In this document: positions 33,809-42,671 of the stretch, one piece after another
How positions within the stretch are numbered: the first letter of the stretch is position 1
Layout: each line of letters begins with the position of its first letter
Source: an uncultured Eubacteriales bacterium
GTDB lineage: Bacteria > Bacillota > Clostridia > Lachnospirales > Lachnospiraceae
DNA: 45,394 bases
NCBI GenBank assembly: GCA_900545225.1
Contig: UQXZ01000012.1
Coordinates: 1 to 45,394 of the forward strand
Direction: 5' to 3'
Program-made: the position numbers and the translations under genes
The notes under the pieces: generated by a model
Database searches by the model: none
What the model saw: only the letters and a program-made list of their open reading frames with translations
What the model was told of the DNA's origin: nothing

Positions 33809-34411
33809 ATGAAGACTTATGGATATGTCCGTGTCAGTAGTCGGGAACAGAATGAAGACCGTCAACTAATCGCATTAAAAGAAATTGGATTAACGGGGGA
33901 AATGATTTTTCTGGACAAACAATCCGGCAAGGATTTTAACCGACCACAATACATTAAACTGCTGAGAAAAATAAATAGGGGCGATTTGCTCTATGTTAAG
34001 AGTATTGACCGTTTGGGCAGAAATTATGAAGAAATTCAACAACAATGGCGTCTTCTGACGAGAGAAAAAGGAGTCGATATAGTGGTGCTGGATATGCCGT
34101 TGCTGGATACCCGACGAGGCAAAGACCTTATGGGAACTTTCTTAAGCGATATTGTTTTGCAGGTTCTGTCTTTTGTTGCAGAAAACGAGCGCACTAACAT
34201 TCGTCAACGACAAGCGGAAGGAATTGCAGTAGCAAAAGCAAAAGGCGTGAAATTCGGAAGACCGCCAAAACCATTGCCTCATAATTTTCACGAAATCCAT
34301 AGGGCATGGCGTGCGAAGAAAATGACACTTAAACAAGCGGCAAAAGCCTGCAATATGGCTGTTGGAACATTCTATGACAAAGCACGGAAAATTGAAAAAA
34401 CACTTAAATAA
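33809..34411 (+). CDS. Small serine recombinase (resolvase/invertase family)
   Basis: The 200-residue product has the catalytic Ser in YVRVSSREQNEDRQ, then DKQSGKDFNRPQYI, the Arg pair in VKSIDRLGRNYEE, and a long E-helix (FVAENERTNIRQRQAEGI). A C-terminal Hin-type helix-turn-helix ends it (KMTLKQAAKACNMAVGTFYD). Length is normal and the frame intact. ATG 33809 follows GGAGGAA; ATG 33785/33788 have no site. A 12-bp inverted repeat lies just downstream. Such enzymes resolve transposon cointegrates or invert DNA; which applies is unknown. Confidence 0.93.
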   Translation: MKTYGYVRVSSREQNEDRQLIALKEIGLTGEMIFLDKQSGKDFNRPQYIKLLRKINRGDLLYVKSIDRLGRNYEEIQQQWRLLTREKGVDIVVLDMPLLDTRRGKDLMGTFLSDIVLQVLSFVAENERTNIRQRQAEGIAVAKAKGVKFGRPPKPLPHNFHEIHRAWRAKKMTLKQAAKACNMAVGTFYDKARKIEKTLK

Positions 34412-34431
34412 AAATGAATAAATAATTTGGA

Positions 34432-34577
34432 AAAGTGTACCTTTACAAAAGTCGAAAAGAAGTTGAATTTTGCCTTGGAGTAATTGTGTTCCCACTTGTA
34501 AATCCCGAATTTTGGCGTATAATTTGGAGTGTATCGTTGTAATTGAGTCTTCATTAAAATTTGCCAAGGTACACTTT
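34432..34577. repeat. 12-bp inverted repeats bounding 146 bp next to the resolvase
   Basis: AAAGTGTACCTT at 34432 and its exact complement AAGGTACACTTT at 34566 flank AT-rich DNA with GAATTTTGCCTTGG and TTTGCCAAGG in opposing orientation. This could be the recombination site of the resolvase or a small inserted element. Nothing further is recognised from 34578 to 34845 except weak coding-like scraps. Confidence 0.65.
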
Positions 34578-34845
34578 ATCAAAATTCAAAAGGAGGTAAT
34601 GGGGCCGACTCTTATGAAGAATCGGGAGCGTGGGTATGAAGTGGAATTAAAAAGGAAGAAGCAGGCAGTTTAAGATAGAAAAAGATGCTGTGGACAGGTT
34701 GTTTTTACTGCATCTGAATGGTATTTTAGTAATAATATTCCTTATTTTTTTGCATGTGATGTAGGTGACTGGTCTATAGAACTGACCAATACAGATGGCA
34801 AAGAGTTTTATTTTTGAATTATTATTTAAAGGGGGATTTGGAAAT

Positions 34846-36366
34846 ATGGGAGATTTTTCAAAGAAGGGTAAGGCTGTAGTTTTCACTGCAGCAGCGACAG
34901 GTGCTACATTTGCAGCTACAATGTTTGCACCTATGTCACTTGTTTTTGCTGACACAACAGCAACAGTAATGACAGCAGAAGACTTAACAGAAGCTCTCGC
35001 TAATGGAGTAGATCACATCACTCTTGGTGCTAATATTACAGGATCTTTCACAGTATCAGATACTACAGGAAAGACAACTATTGATCTTGGTGGTTATACA
35101 CTCTCTTCATTAGGAGAAACTTCACAAGCTCATGCAATTACTGTAAATATTGGAGCAGAGGCTGATATCAGTAACGGTACTATTGTGGCAAATAAAAAGG
35201 ATGCTGCAATTTATAACAACGGATATACAACTATAAATGCCAATGTTACACATACAGGTATAGCAAAAACTTCATTCTATGCCATCTTAAACCACGGTGA
35301 TATGGTTATTAACGGTGGTAATATTTCTGGCAGTAAATTATCTGGATCAAGTCTTATTGAAAATGGATATTATAGCTATGCAGCTTCAAGCCCAACTACA
35401 GGATATGTTCCTGGTGTAAATAAAGAATTTCCTACTCTTACAATTAACGGTGGTTCATTTGCCGATGGACTTATTACCGTAAAAACAGATGAAGGTGGAA
35501 TTACAGTCATTAATGACGGTACATTTTCAAATAAAAATATTTGTATAGAATCCTGGAATGACACTACAATTAATGGTGGTCAGTTTACAGGAGCAGGTAA
35601 CGAGTCGGTTTGTTATGCAGGAAAGTATAATTCACATACAGATGGCACTTTAAAAATTAAAGGTGGAAAGTTCACAGGTAGATCACTTATAGCTTCTGTC
35701 GATGCATATACAGAGCAGGCAAATGTAACAATAGAAAGTGCTGATTTTTCAGGAGTTGACAGATTATTCAGCGATTCTACATCAACAAAAAAACCTACAG
35801 TAACTATCGCAGAGACAAGTGCACAGCCACAGACTACATCAACAGAATTTATAACAGATATTACATGGGATGACGAGAATTCAGCTAACAGACCTGGCCT
35901 TGCTAAGTTTAAGGAAATGTTAACAGTTGTAGATGATAACGGAAATCCTTTAACTGCTAACATTGAATTAGCAGAAGATCCTAATAATGCTAGTGTTACA
36001 ATTGTTAAGTACACAGTAAATTATGATAAGTACAATGCAGACGGAACAGAGGCAGCTGTTCCTAACGCAAAGCTTACAATCGATAATGATAAGCTTAATG
36101 CAGCAGGATATGAGGCAGTAAATCCTGATAGTCCATTTATCTTATCACCAAAGCCACAGGAATCAACAAATCCAACAAATCCAACAGAGCCTTCAAAGCC
36201 AGCAGAAGATAATAAGACTGATATTAAGTTAAACTCTGCAGAAGGACAGAAGGCTCCGCAGACAGGTGTTTCATCAAATGCTCCGCTTTACACATTACTT
36301 GCAGCAGGTGCAGTAGGTGGTGCTTGTGTAGCAGCCTGGGCAATTAAAAGAAAAACAGCAAAATAA
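34846..36366 (+). CDS. Sortase-anchored surface protein with beta-helix-like repeats
   Basis: A signal peptide (GKAVVFTAAATGATFAATMF, cut near VFA-DT) leads into repeats of the form INGG-x-F/I-xG (VINGGNISGS, TINGGSFADG, TINGGQFTGA, KIKGGKFTGR), about residues 55-300. This is the pattern of a right-handed beta-helix. A further beta domain, a Pro/Thr/Asn linker (NPTNPTEPSKPAEDN) and the sorting signal PQTGV with a hydrophobic helix and IKRKTAK follow. Length is 506. ATG 34846 follows AAAGGGGG; ATG 34795 lacks a site. Beta-helices of this kind often bind or cut polysaccharides, but no catalytic motif is seen. Confidence 0.88.
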   Translation: MGDFSKKGKAVVFTAAATGATFAATMFAPMSLVFADTTATVMTAEDLTEALANGVDHITLGANITGSFTVSDTTGKTTIDLGGYTLSSLGETSQAHAITVNIGAEADISNGTIVANKKDAAIYNNGYTTINANVTHTGIAKTSFYAILNHGDMVINGGNISGSKLSGSSLIENGYYSYAASSPTTGYVPGVNKEFPTLTINGGSFADGLITVKTDEGGITVINDGTFSNKNICIESWNDTTINGGQFTGAGNESVCYAGKYNSHTDGTLKIKGGKFTGRSLIASVDAYTEQANVTIESADFSGVDRLFSDSTSTKKPTVTIAETSAQPQTTSTEFITDITWDDENSANRPGLAKFKEMLTVVDDNGNPLTANIELAEDPNNASVTIVKYTVNYDKYNADGTEAAVPNAKLTIDNDKLNAAGYEAVNPDSPFILSPKPQESTNPTNPTEPSKPAEDNKTDIKLNSAEGQKAPQTGVSSNAPLYTLLAAGAVGGACVAAWAIKRKTAK

Positions 36367-36476
36367 TTCAAACTAACAGCTTAGTTATGAAATTATTTTA
36401 ACTGTAAGAATTATAGTATTTAAGATGTTTTGATTGTTGGAGAAGCAATTAAAACATTTGGTAATAATACACAAAA

Positions 36477-36520
36477 TAAAACGGCAGACTGTGTAAAAGC
36501 GGCCTGTCGTTTTTGTTTTT
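36477..36520 (+). terminator. Terminator after the second surface-protein gene
   Basis: AAAACGGCAG pairs with CTGTCGTTTT followed by TGTTTTTTG. The remainder of 36521-36701 is AT-rich with no gene; the promoter of the methyltransferase must lie in it. Confidence 0.85.
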
Positions 36521-36701
36521 TGAAAGAAATAAATGTGCAAAAATAATGATTGCTTAGAGTAGGGAAGAATGTCGCAAAATTTTATTTAAATCTCCTGAAG
36601 AGTTTTTTTTTAAAGTATATATCCCGGGGTGTGGGATAAATTTTAAGAGTTTTTATAAGATAATCTTTATCAAATAGTTCAATAATAAAGGAGAATTAAA
36701 A

Positions 36702-37508
36702 ATGGAATTGTCTTATATAAAAGAACTTTGGTCAAAAAATGTAAATACTGACAGAACTCAGGAAAATAATACCTTGGACAGTTATGTAAGGGATTGCGTT
36801 AATGACGATTTAGTTAATTTTGAAAACAACTCGTTTTTGAAATTTATCCAGAGTAAGGTTGAACTTACATCTGACATGAGAACTTTGGATATAGGATGTG
36901 GTGAAGGTAAATATTCTCTTGCCATTGCGTCTAAGGTGAAAAATGTTTTGGGCGTGGATTCTTCATCGGAAATGATAAAAAAGGCAAAATCATTATCAGA
37001 ACAGAACGGTGTAAACAATGTAGAGTTTGTTGAGAAGGACTGGTGCAACTGTGATGAAAATGAATTCACAGGACAATATGATCTGGTTTTCGCGCATAAT
37101 ACACATTCCATTGCCGATTTTGACACATTTATGAAAATGATGAACGCTTCAAGAAAATATTGCTTTTTATGTATTCCTGCAAGAAGAAGTGATGAAGTAA
37201 TGGACAGCTTAAGACTTATTTTGAGAAGAGGAAAAGTGAAAAACAATGATTCAGTAGCGTACATATTTGATACTATCTGGCTTAACGGATGCAATCCGGA
37301 AGTTGCATATGAACAGGTGGAATGTAAATCTAAAAGAACATTGGAAGAAGCAATACCATGGTATTTAGAAAAACTGAAAGAGGAAAAAGCCTTAAGTGAT
37401 GAAGAGGAAGAAAAGGTTGTACGTTTTCTTTCTAATGTAAGTGTCAGTGGGTATGTTTACGAAACAATACGAACTACACTTGTTAATTTTTTCTGGAAAT
37501 TTAATTAA
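36702..37508 (+). CDS. Class I SAM-dependent methyltransferase
   Basis: The 268-residue product carries motif I LDIGCGEGKYSLAIA (about residues 64-78), the acidic end of strand 2 (LGVDSSSEMI), and FVEKDWCN. The expected strand 4 reads YDLVFAHNTHSI. The C-terminal part has a charged helix (LKEEKALSDEEEEK). It resembles small-molecule methyltransferases of the Methyltransf_11/25 type; substrate unknown. ATG 36702 follows AAAGGAG. It is monocistronic. Confidence 0.87.
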   Translation: MELSYIKELWSKNVNTDRTQENNTLDSYVRDCVNDDLVNFENNSFLKFIQSKVELTSDMRTLDIGCGEGKYSLAIASKVKNVLGVDSSSEMIKKAKSLSEQNGVNNVEFVEKDWCNCDENEFTGQYDLVFAHNTHSIADFDTFMKMMNASRKYCFLCIPARRSDEVMDSLRLILRRGKVKNNDSVAYIFDTIWLNGCNPEVAYEQVECKSKRTLEEAIPWYLEKLKEEKALSDEEEEKVVRFLSNVSVSGYVYETIRTTLVNFFWKFN

Positions 37509-37513
37509 CATAG

Positions 37514-37562
37514 AATAGAATTGTCTGCTACGGATGAAACCGTGGTAAACAATTCTATTTTT
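37514..37562 (+). terminator. Terminator after the methyltransferase gene
   Basis: AATAGAATTGT pairs with ACAATTCTATT and an inner stem CTACGG/CCGTGG can form, followed by TTTTA. Confidence 0.85.
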
Positions 37563-37693
37563 ATGTATTTTCTCAATATATATAATACAAAGTATATGAC
37601 TAAATGATGTATAATATTCACAGTATCAATATGGTTATTTTTTCAGTATTGAACATATGAAAATATAACTTTGTATATATAACTTAGTAATAT

Positions 37694-37754
37694 ATCTTCG
37701 AAATAAATATAACTTCGTATTATAAATCTTCGAAATATATATATCTTCGAAATA
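37694..37754. repeat. Cluster of TTCGAA-centred repeats upstream of the FmdE-like gene
   Basis: ATCTTCGAAATA occurs at 37694, 37726 and 37743. A related ATAACTTCGTAT lies at 37709 and ATAACTTTGTAT near 37667. All sit in extremely AT-rich DNA between 37563 and 37850. They may be binding sites for a regulator, or simply expanded low-complexity sequence. Confidence 0.5.
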
Positions 37755-37850
37755 TATATCATATAAGAGCAATACGGAAAATATCAGCAGGTTAATCTAG
37801 GTAATAATTTAATCTGAATTTGAAAAGAGGTATGTATTGTTGATAGACAG

Positions 37851-38051
37851 ATGTTTTGGAAGAGAGCGATTGATTTTCACGGACATGTATGCGGTGGCAT
37901 AACAATAGGATACAAAGCCGTTATGTATGCCATTGATTCATATAAATGCGAATGCTGTGGTGAAGTAGCAGGAGTAAACTGGATAAGAATCCAAAATGGA
38001 AAGAAAGTATGCTTAGACTGTTATAAAGCATATGACAGATTTAATGTTTAA
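37851..38051 (+). CDS. Truncated FmdE-like protein (N-terminal motif fused to zinc ribbon)
   Basis: FHGHVCGGITIGYKAVMYAI is the N-terminal signature of FmdE-family proteins. It is followed at once by YKCECCGEVAGVNWIRIQNG and KKVCLDCYKAYDRF, the zinc-ribbon end of the same family. Full members have about 170-200 residues; the central part is missing here with the frame kept. The signature His-x-Cys core is partly altered (GHVCGG). ATG 37851 has no ribosome binding site; an in-frame ATT at 37836 is well placed behind AGAGG and may be the true start. Function doubtful. Confidence 0.65.
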   Translation: MFWKRAIDFHGHVCGGITIGYKAVMYAIDSYKCECCGEVAGVNWIRIQNGKKVCLDCYKAYDRFNV

Positions 38052-38101
38052 CTCATATGTGTAAAAATTGAATAATAGAAAGTATTTGGAGGAGAATAAA
38101 C

Positions 38102-38422
38102 ATGGGTCTTTTTGGTTTTTCACAGCCGCCTGATATTAATAAGGGGATAGAGGAATATCAGAGTACTGAAGGAGCTGTGCTTTTAGATGTAAGAAATATA
38201 GGTGAGTATGCTCAGGGGCATATCGAGGGAAGTATTAACATACCTTTACCATGTATTATCGATATTAAAGATAAGGTGACAGATCGCAATACACCTATAT
38301 TTGTATATTGTCTCAGCGGAGGCCGAAGTGCACAGGCTGCAACACTATTAAATAAGATGGGATATACTACCGTAAAAAACATTGGTGGCATCAATATGTA
38401 CACAGGTAAGGTAGTCTTATAA
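38102..38422 (+). CDS. Single-domain rhodanese-like protein
   Basis: The 106 residues form one rhodanese domain. VLLDVRNIGEYAQGHIEGSI is the CH2A motif, and FVYCLSGGRSAQAA has the active-site Cys with loop CLSGGRS. INMYTGKV ends it in place of the usual W-G motif. Such proteins carry persulfide sulfur in the cytoplasm. ATG 38102 follows GGAGG. It lies 50 bases after the FmdE-like gene and may share its transcript. Confidence 0.9.
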   Translation: MGLFGFSQPPDINKGIEEYQSTEGAVLLDVRNIGEYAQGHIEGSINIPLPCIIDIKDKVTDRNTPIFVYCLSGGRSAQAATLLNKMGYTTVKNIGGINMYTGKVVL

Positions 38423-38441
38423 TAATCAATACCACAAAATA

Positions 38442-38496
38442 AATACTGCCATGAAATTGCATTGAAAAAGTATGCAAATAGTGGTAGTATTTTTGT
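38442..38496 (+). terminator. Terminator after the rhodanese gene
   Basis: AATACTGCCAT pairs with GTGGTAGTATT with TTTTG after it; an inner TTGCAT/ATGCAA pairing extends the hairpin. Confidence 0.85.
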
Positions 38497-38524
38497 TGTT
38501 GATTTTTAGTAAAAGAGGATGCAT

Positions 38525-39715
38525 ATGGAAAGAATTACTGGAACTATTTCACGAGGATTACGTGCGCCAATTATCAAGCAGGGAGATGACTTAAAGCAGA
38601 TCCTTGTAGATACTGTATTAAAGGCTCAGGAACAGAATGAATTTACTGTCAGAGATAAGGACATTATTGCCCTTACAGAATCTATTCTTGCAAGAAGTCA
38701 GGGCAACTACTGTACAGTTGACGATATTGCAGCTGATGTTAAAGAGAAGTTCGGAGATAGTACAATAGGTGTTATTTTCCCTATTTTAAGTAGAAATCGT
38801 TTCGCGATTGTTTTAAGAGGCTTCGCAAGAGGCGCAAAGAAGATTGTTCTTCAGTTAGGATACCCATCTGATGAAGTAGGTAACCATTTAGTTGATTACG
38901 ATGCATTAGATGCAGCAGGCGTAGATCCTTACGAAGATGTACTTACAGAAGAAGAATTTGTAGAAAAGTTCGGCAGACCATGTCATACATTTACAGGTGT
39001 TGACTATGTGTCTTATTACAAAAATATTATTCAGTCAGAGGGCTGTGAAGTAGAGATTATTTTCGCTAACAAGCCAAAAGCAGTTCTTGCATATACAGAC
39101 TCTGTTATAAATTGCGATATCCATACAAGATTCCGTACAAAGCGTTTATTAAAAGCTGCGGGAGCAAAGAAGGTTTATGGTATGGATGACATTATGACAG
39201 CTTCAAGAAACGGAAGTGGTTATAATGACAAGTACGGCTTACTTGGTTCTAATAAGGCAACAGAAGAATCTATCAAGTTATTCCCTATTAACTGTATGGA
39301 ATTTGTAGAATCTGTTCAGAAGCTTATGTTCGAAAAGACAGGTAAGCTTGTTGAAGTAATGGTATATGGTGACGGTGCATTTAAGGATCCAATCGGAAAG
39401 ATTTGGGAACTTGCAGACCCTGTTGTATCACCTGGATACACAGACGGCTTAGAGGGTGCACCAAACGAGCTTAAGCTTAAGTATCTTGCAGATAACAAGT
39501 ATGCTGACTTAAAGGGTGATGAGCTTAAGGAAGCAATTAAAAAATCTATTACAGAAAAAGACTCTCAGCTTAAAGGTCAGATGGCTTCAGAGGGAACAAC
39601 ACCTCGTAGATTGGCAGATTTAGTTGGTTCTTTAGCGGATCTTACATCAGGTTCCGGCGATAAGGGTACACCATTTGTATATGTTCAAGGATATTTTGAT
39701 AACTATACAGACTAA
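38525..39715 (+). CDS. Coenzyme F420-0:L-glutamate ligase-like (CofE family) protein
   Basis: The 396-residue product resembles the F420_ligase (CofE) family: GLRAPIIKQGDDL near the start, DKDIIALTESILARSQGNY, then VIFPILSRNRFAIVLRGFARG and SRNGSGYNDKYGLLGSNKA. CofE adds glutamate to coenzyme F420, but this organism type is not known to make F420, and no other F420 genes are here. A related role in peptide-type ligation is more likely; the true substrate is unknown. The chain is about 150 residues longer than archaeal CofE. ATG 38525 is chosen over 38519 by spacing from AAAAGAGG. It is a lone gene between two terminators. Confidence 0.8.
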   Translation: MERITGTISRGLRAPIIKQGDDLKQILVDTVLKAQEQNEFTVRDKDIIALTESILARSQGNYCTVDDIAADVKEKFGDSTIGVIFPILSRNRFAIVLRGFARGAKKIVLQLGYPSDEVGNHLVDYDALDAAGVDPYEDVLTEEEFVEKFGRPCHTFTGVDYVSYYKNIIQSEGCEVEIIFANKPKAVLAYTDSVINCDIHTRFRTKRLLKAAGAKKVYGMDDIMTASRNGSGYNDKYGLLGSNKATEESIKLFPINCMEFVESVQKLMFEKTGKLVEVMVYGDGAFKDPIGKIWELADPVVSPGYTDGLEGAPNELKLKYLADNKYADLKGDELKEAIKKSITEKDSQLKGQMASEGTTPRRLADLVGSLADLTSGSGDKGTPFVYVQGYFDNYTD

Positions 39716-39723
39716 TATTTAAC

Positions 39724-39776
39724 AAAATCACTTTTTCGCGTAATTGAACTGTATTAAGCGGAAAGGTGATTTTTTA
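39724..39776 (+). terminator. Terminator after the F420-ligase-like gene
   Basis: AAAATCACTTTTTCGC pairs with GCGGAAAGGTGATTTTTT. Confidence 0.85.
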
Positions 39777-39808
39777 TATTCTACATTTAAGTATGGGAGG
39801 AATGTTTA

Positions 39809-40222
39809 ATGACAGTAGCACAGATTATTGTTGTTATTGTGGCATCTGCAGCTGCATTTGTCGGAATAATGCTTAGTATATATGTTAAAAAGCACAATAA
39901 GGATTTTGAAGAATTTAAGGTAGAGGACGATGTTCTTTATTTCTCAAAGGGACTCGGTGTGTTCAGAAAAACAAAGAGTGCAAAGAGAGAAGAAGTTTCT
40001 GAAGTTAAATTCGAAGTAAAGAGTAACAAGAGAAACAACTACGGTGTTGCATACATTATCAGATATAACGGATTAAAGCCTATCAAATGTACATTCTCAA
40101 GCTCAATGTACTACCAGCAGGATAAAATGGTAAACACATATGAGGATATGGTTGCGACTGTTGACATGGTAATGAGATATTTAAGACAGCACAAGTTTAT
40201 CTGTAGAAGAATTGATTCCTGA
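39809..40222 (+). CDS. Single-span membrane protein of unknown function
   Basis: The 137-residue product has one N-terminal helix (AQIIVVIVASAAAFVGIMLS) and a basic, beta-rich cytoplasmic-like part (YFSKGLGVFRKTKSAKREEV, then IIRYNGLKPIKCTF). It has no signal peptidase site and no recognised family; the soluble part vaguely recalls a PH-like sheet. ATG 39809 follows GGGAGG with good spacing, so it is probably expressed. Confidence 0.7.
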   Translation: MTVAQIIVVIVASAAAFVGIMLSIYVKKHNKDFEEFKVEDDVLYFSKGLGVFRKTKSAKREEVSEVKFEVKSNKRNNYGVAYIIRYNGLKPIKCTFSSSMYYQQDKMVNTYEDMVATVDMVMRYLRQHKFICRRIDS

Positions 40223-40340
40223 TTCTATAGAGATAAGATGAGAATTTTGATATAAAACTTTAACACGGAAATCTTACATGGATTTTAATGTGGGGTTTTA
40301 TCATAAGAATCGGGTTTGGATTTTAACATGCCGTGAGCAA

Positions 40341-40530
40341 GAAATCCCCCACCTCTATAGGTGGTGGATGAATTGTGATAAACACGGCATTTATTTATAT
40401 GTAACTTTACGTTATAATGTGATCAGTATTAAATAAACAAAAGGTTACAAACACAATGAATTTTGACACTAATAATCATTCAGTATTTATACTGCATTAT
40501 CATCTGATCATGTGTATCAAATATCGAAAT
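40341..40530 (+). mobile_element. IS200/IS605-family remnant
   Basis: A hairpin CCACCT-CTAT-AGGTGG (40349-40364), preceded by AAATCC, is typical of the ends of IS200/IS605 elements. From ATG 40456 a short frame reads MNFDTNNHSVFILHYHLIMC IKYR, the N-terminus of a TnpA Y1 transposase (HSVF ... YHLI ... KYR). The frame breaks off near 40528 without the His-x-His motif or catalytic Tyr. The rest of the intergenic region holds one tiny frame and a hairpin. Confidence 0.75.
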
Positions 40531-40531
40531 A

Positions 40532-40681
40532 ATGAGCATAGCTATCGCAATCTACTTTGGTAAGTGGATAAAATCTGTTCTTCCGATAAACCTCATTCTA
40601 CTGTTACTTCTGGTGCAGGTGATCTATATCGGAATCCGATGTTATGTGAAAGACTGGCGGGAAGAACGGGGATATTATTAA
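40532..40681 (+). CDS. 49-residue hydrophobic frame after the IS remnant
   Basis: The frame reads MSIAIAIYFGKWIKSVLPIN, LILLLLLVQVIYIGIRCYV and KDWREERGYY: one or two membrane segments and a charged end. There is no convincing ribosome binding site; it may be the surviving C-terminus of a membrane protein cut by the insertion sequence. Confidence 0.3.
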   Translation: MSIAIAIYFGKWIKSVLPINLILLLLLVQVIYIGIRCYVKDWREERGYY

Positions 40682-40724
40682 AGAGAAGCGGACTGCCTGT
40701 ATAGAAGGCTGTCCATTTCTCTTT
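40680..40724. terminator. Hairpin between the IS remnant and the regulator
   Basis: AAAGAGAA-GCGGAC-TGCCT pairs with AGGC-TGTCC-TTCTCTTT. It has no T-tract on the plus strand, but could end transcription of the minus-strand regulator gene. Confidence 0.55.
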
Positions 40725-40801
40725 CATAGTTCTTGAGATTAATGAAAGTAAAAATCACCACAAGATATCGTTTATTTCTTCTGTAAATATTTTCAGTCGG
40801 C

Positions 40802-42529
40802 TTATTCCACTATTGGTGGAATAAAGTTCTCAATTGCATTGCGCAGCTTGGGATGATGGATAATAAAATGTATCGCTGGTGCTTTTGATTTTGATATCAT
40901 AGCCCATTGCCCCTCATGAACCAATATCTGCAGATTATGAAAAGTAGGAGCTGTACTTATCCTCAATATGTAATTAGAATTTTTTCGGGAAAAAGCCTGC
41001 GTATCACTCATGTGCGTCCTGTATTCCTCTTCACTGTATGGAAGATTGGTTTCACAAAAAATCCCGGAAAGATCCAGAACAGGTGGATTTTTGCGGAACT
41101 CTTCCGGTGTCAGAGCAGGGACGTCGTCTTTAAGTGTTTCAGACGCAAGAATGGATACAATTCTTTCCTTTTGCGCTTTCACGTGCTTTTTTATCCTCTG
41201 TTTTTGGCTGTTGTTCATGCCGTGCCGGATTAGAATCCGTTCGAGAAGTTCTTCACTTATTGTGTATAACGGTAATGTGGACCGGATGCCCCGGCGCTTG
41301 CCGGATTTTCTGGTGTCAGAGATTAAAAAAGTGTTCAGCTCAGCTTCCCGTTCACTGCGGTAAATATCCATCAAAGAATCAGCATTTTTTAATAGTTCAT
41401 TTGCGCGCCTTTGATAGTATTCCACTTCCCGCCTGGACTTTGTCAGATAGTATTTTCCATTTTCATGGTATCCGGTAATTGCTTCGCCTGAAAGTGCAGC
41501 AGAACCGGAAACTTTTAACAAGTGCAGGAATGTGTTGCTTTGCGTATTTTTTAAATAGTATGGTGAGATTAGTCCAGTCATATACATCGGAATCCAGCTT
41601 TCCAGTCCCAGCATCATTTCATCAAAGGAACGGTCAAGATTATGAATCTGATAGAGGTGCAATCCTTTCTTGAGCATCAGAGCCATACCGAACATCCATT
41701 TTTTCGGGAATTCAGGATCTTTTGCCATTTCTTTTATTGGCATATCGCTGTACATGATCACCGGAGCAGTAGATTTGGAAAGCACAGTTGCTTTCAGAAA
41801 ATCCAATTCGCTTTTCATCATCTCGCTGATGCCCCAATAGGTTCTGGATGTCGGGATCTGAAATGGAATAGAATGGACTTTTAATTTGTCAAAGTGAATC
41901 ACATTGATATATTCATCCAGATTAAACTCATCGAGCTTTTTTAAAAAAACAGTCATGGAGTCTTTGACAGCTCCTACACCGGCAAGCAGCCAGTCTGTCA
42001 GCCGAACCTGAAAATCTGTGTAGTTAGACAATTCTTCCATCGGACAATGGAGCAGGCTGGATATGACAGCTTTCTGTTCTTCGGTCTGACAATGTCTGGC
42101 AACAAAAGCAGAGATCTTTCTGGCAAACTCCGCAGGGTTGGCTGGCTGCCTTTGCCCATTCCGGATACGGGAAATATAGGATGGGTCAAAGTTCAGAAAA
42201 CGTGCTAGGTCGGAAATGTTTATCGGTACAACCGTCAGCAGTGTATGAAAATTTTTCTGGAAATGGGCAACATCCACGCTGTTTCTTATATACGGAGAAA
42301 ATGAGTCAGAAACAGACTGTTCTGAGATATCAGGGATTCCTTTACTCTCGGCAATAGAAACGATTCCATTTATAAGTCTGGCAAAATTTTCGGATCCATC
42401 TTCCGGGGTACGGTCACCGGATCTGTAACGGCTGATGGTAGCGGCAGAAAGACCGGATTTTTCCGCTAAATCTTTGGCAGTACAGTCCAGCTGCTTCATG
42501 TAGTCATCTAATAATTTCTTAAAATCCAT
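40802..42529 (-). CDS. Large regulator with two XRE-type HTH domains
   Basis: The 575-residue product begins with an XRE helix-turn-helix (CTAKDLAEKSGLSAATISRYRSG in part, residues 16-38). A second, divergent one is near residues 105-125 (NISDLARFLNFDPSYISRIR). A long helical region follows (about 150-575) with no motif I know; it could sense a ligand or make protein contacts. No membrane segment is seen. It diverges from the sortase-anchored protein gene at 42731 across 200 bases, which suggests that it controls that gene. ATG 42529 follows AGGAG. Confidence 0.8.
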   Translation of the reverse strand: MDFKKLLDDYMKQLDCTAKDLAEKSGLSAATISRYRSGDRTPEDGSENFARLINGIVSIAESKGIPDISEQSVSDSFSPYIRNSVDVAHFQKNFHTLLTVVPINISDLARFLNFDPSYISRIRNGQRQPANPAEFARKISAFVARHCQTEEQKAVISSLLHCPMEELSNYTDFQVRLTDWLLAGVGAVKDSMTVFLKKLDEFNLDEYINVIHFDKLKVHSIPFQIPTSRTYWGISEMMKSELDFLKATVLSKSTAPVIMYSDMPIKEMAKDPEFPKKWMFGMALMLKKGLHLYQIHNLDRSFDEMMLGLESWIPMYMTGLISPYYLKNTQSNTFLHLLKVSGSAALSGEAITGYHENGKYYLTKSRREVEYYQRRANELLKNADSLMDIYRSEREAELNTFLISDTRKSGKRRGIRSTLPLYTISEELLERILIRHGMNNSQKQRIKKHVKAQKERIVSILASETLKDDVPALTPEEFRKNPPVLDLSGIFCETNLPYSEEEYRTHMSDTQAFSRKNSNYILRISTAPTFHNLQILVHEGQWAMISKSKAPAIHFIIHHPKLRNAIENFIPPIVE

Positions 42530-42671
42530 AAAGATACGTTCTCCTTCCTAATGATACAGGTGCCTTTTTCTGTAGTATATAATATCTTCAGGGAGTTACA
42601 ATATTGCAATTTCCAAAATGTCACTGACAATCGAGAAAGAAAAAGGGGAAAGCTCAGGATGTATGGTATAT

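Noticed and set aside
37709..37721. loxP-like half site (ATAACTTCGTAT)
   Set aside because: The second inverted half is missing and similar AT-rich repeats surround it, so the match is probably chance.
38525..39715. Genuine F420 biosynthesis gene
   Set aside because: No partner genes are in the window and the protein is much longer than CofE; only family-level similarity is claimed.
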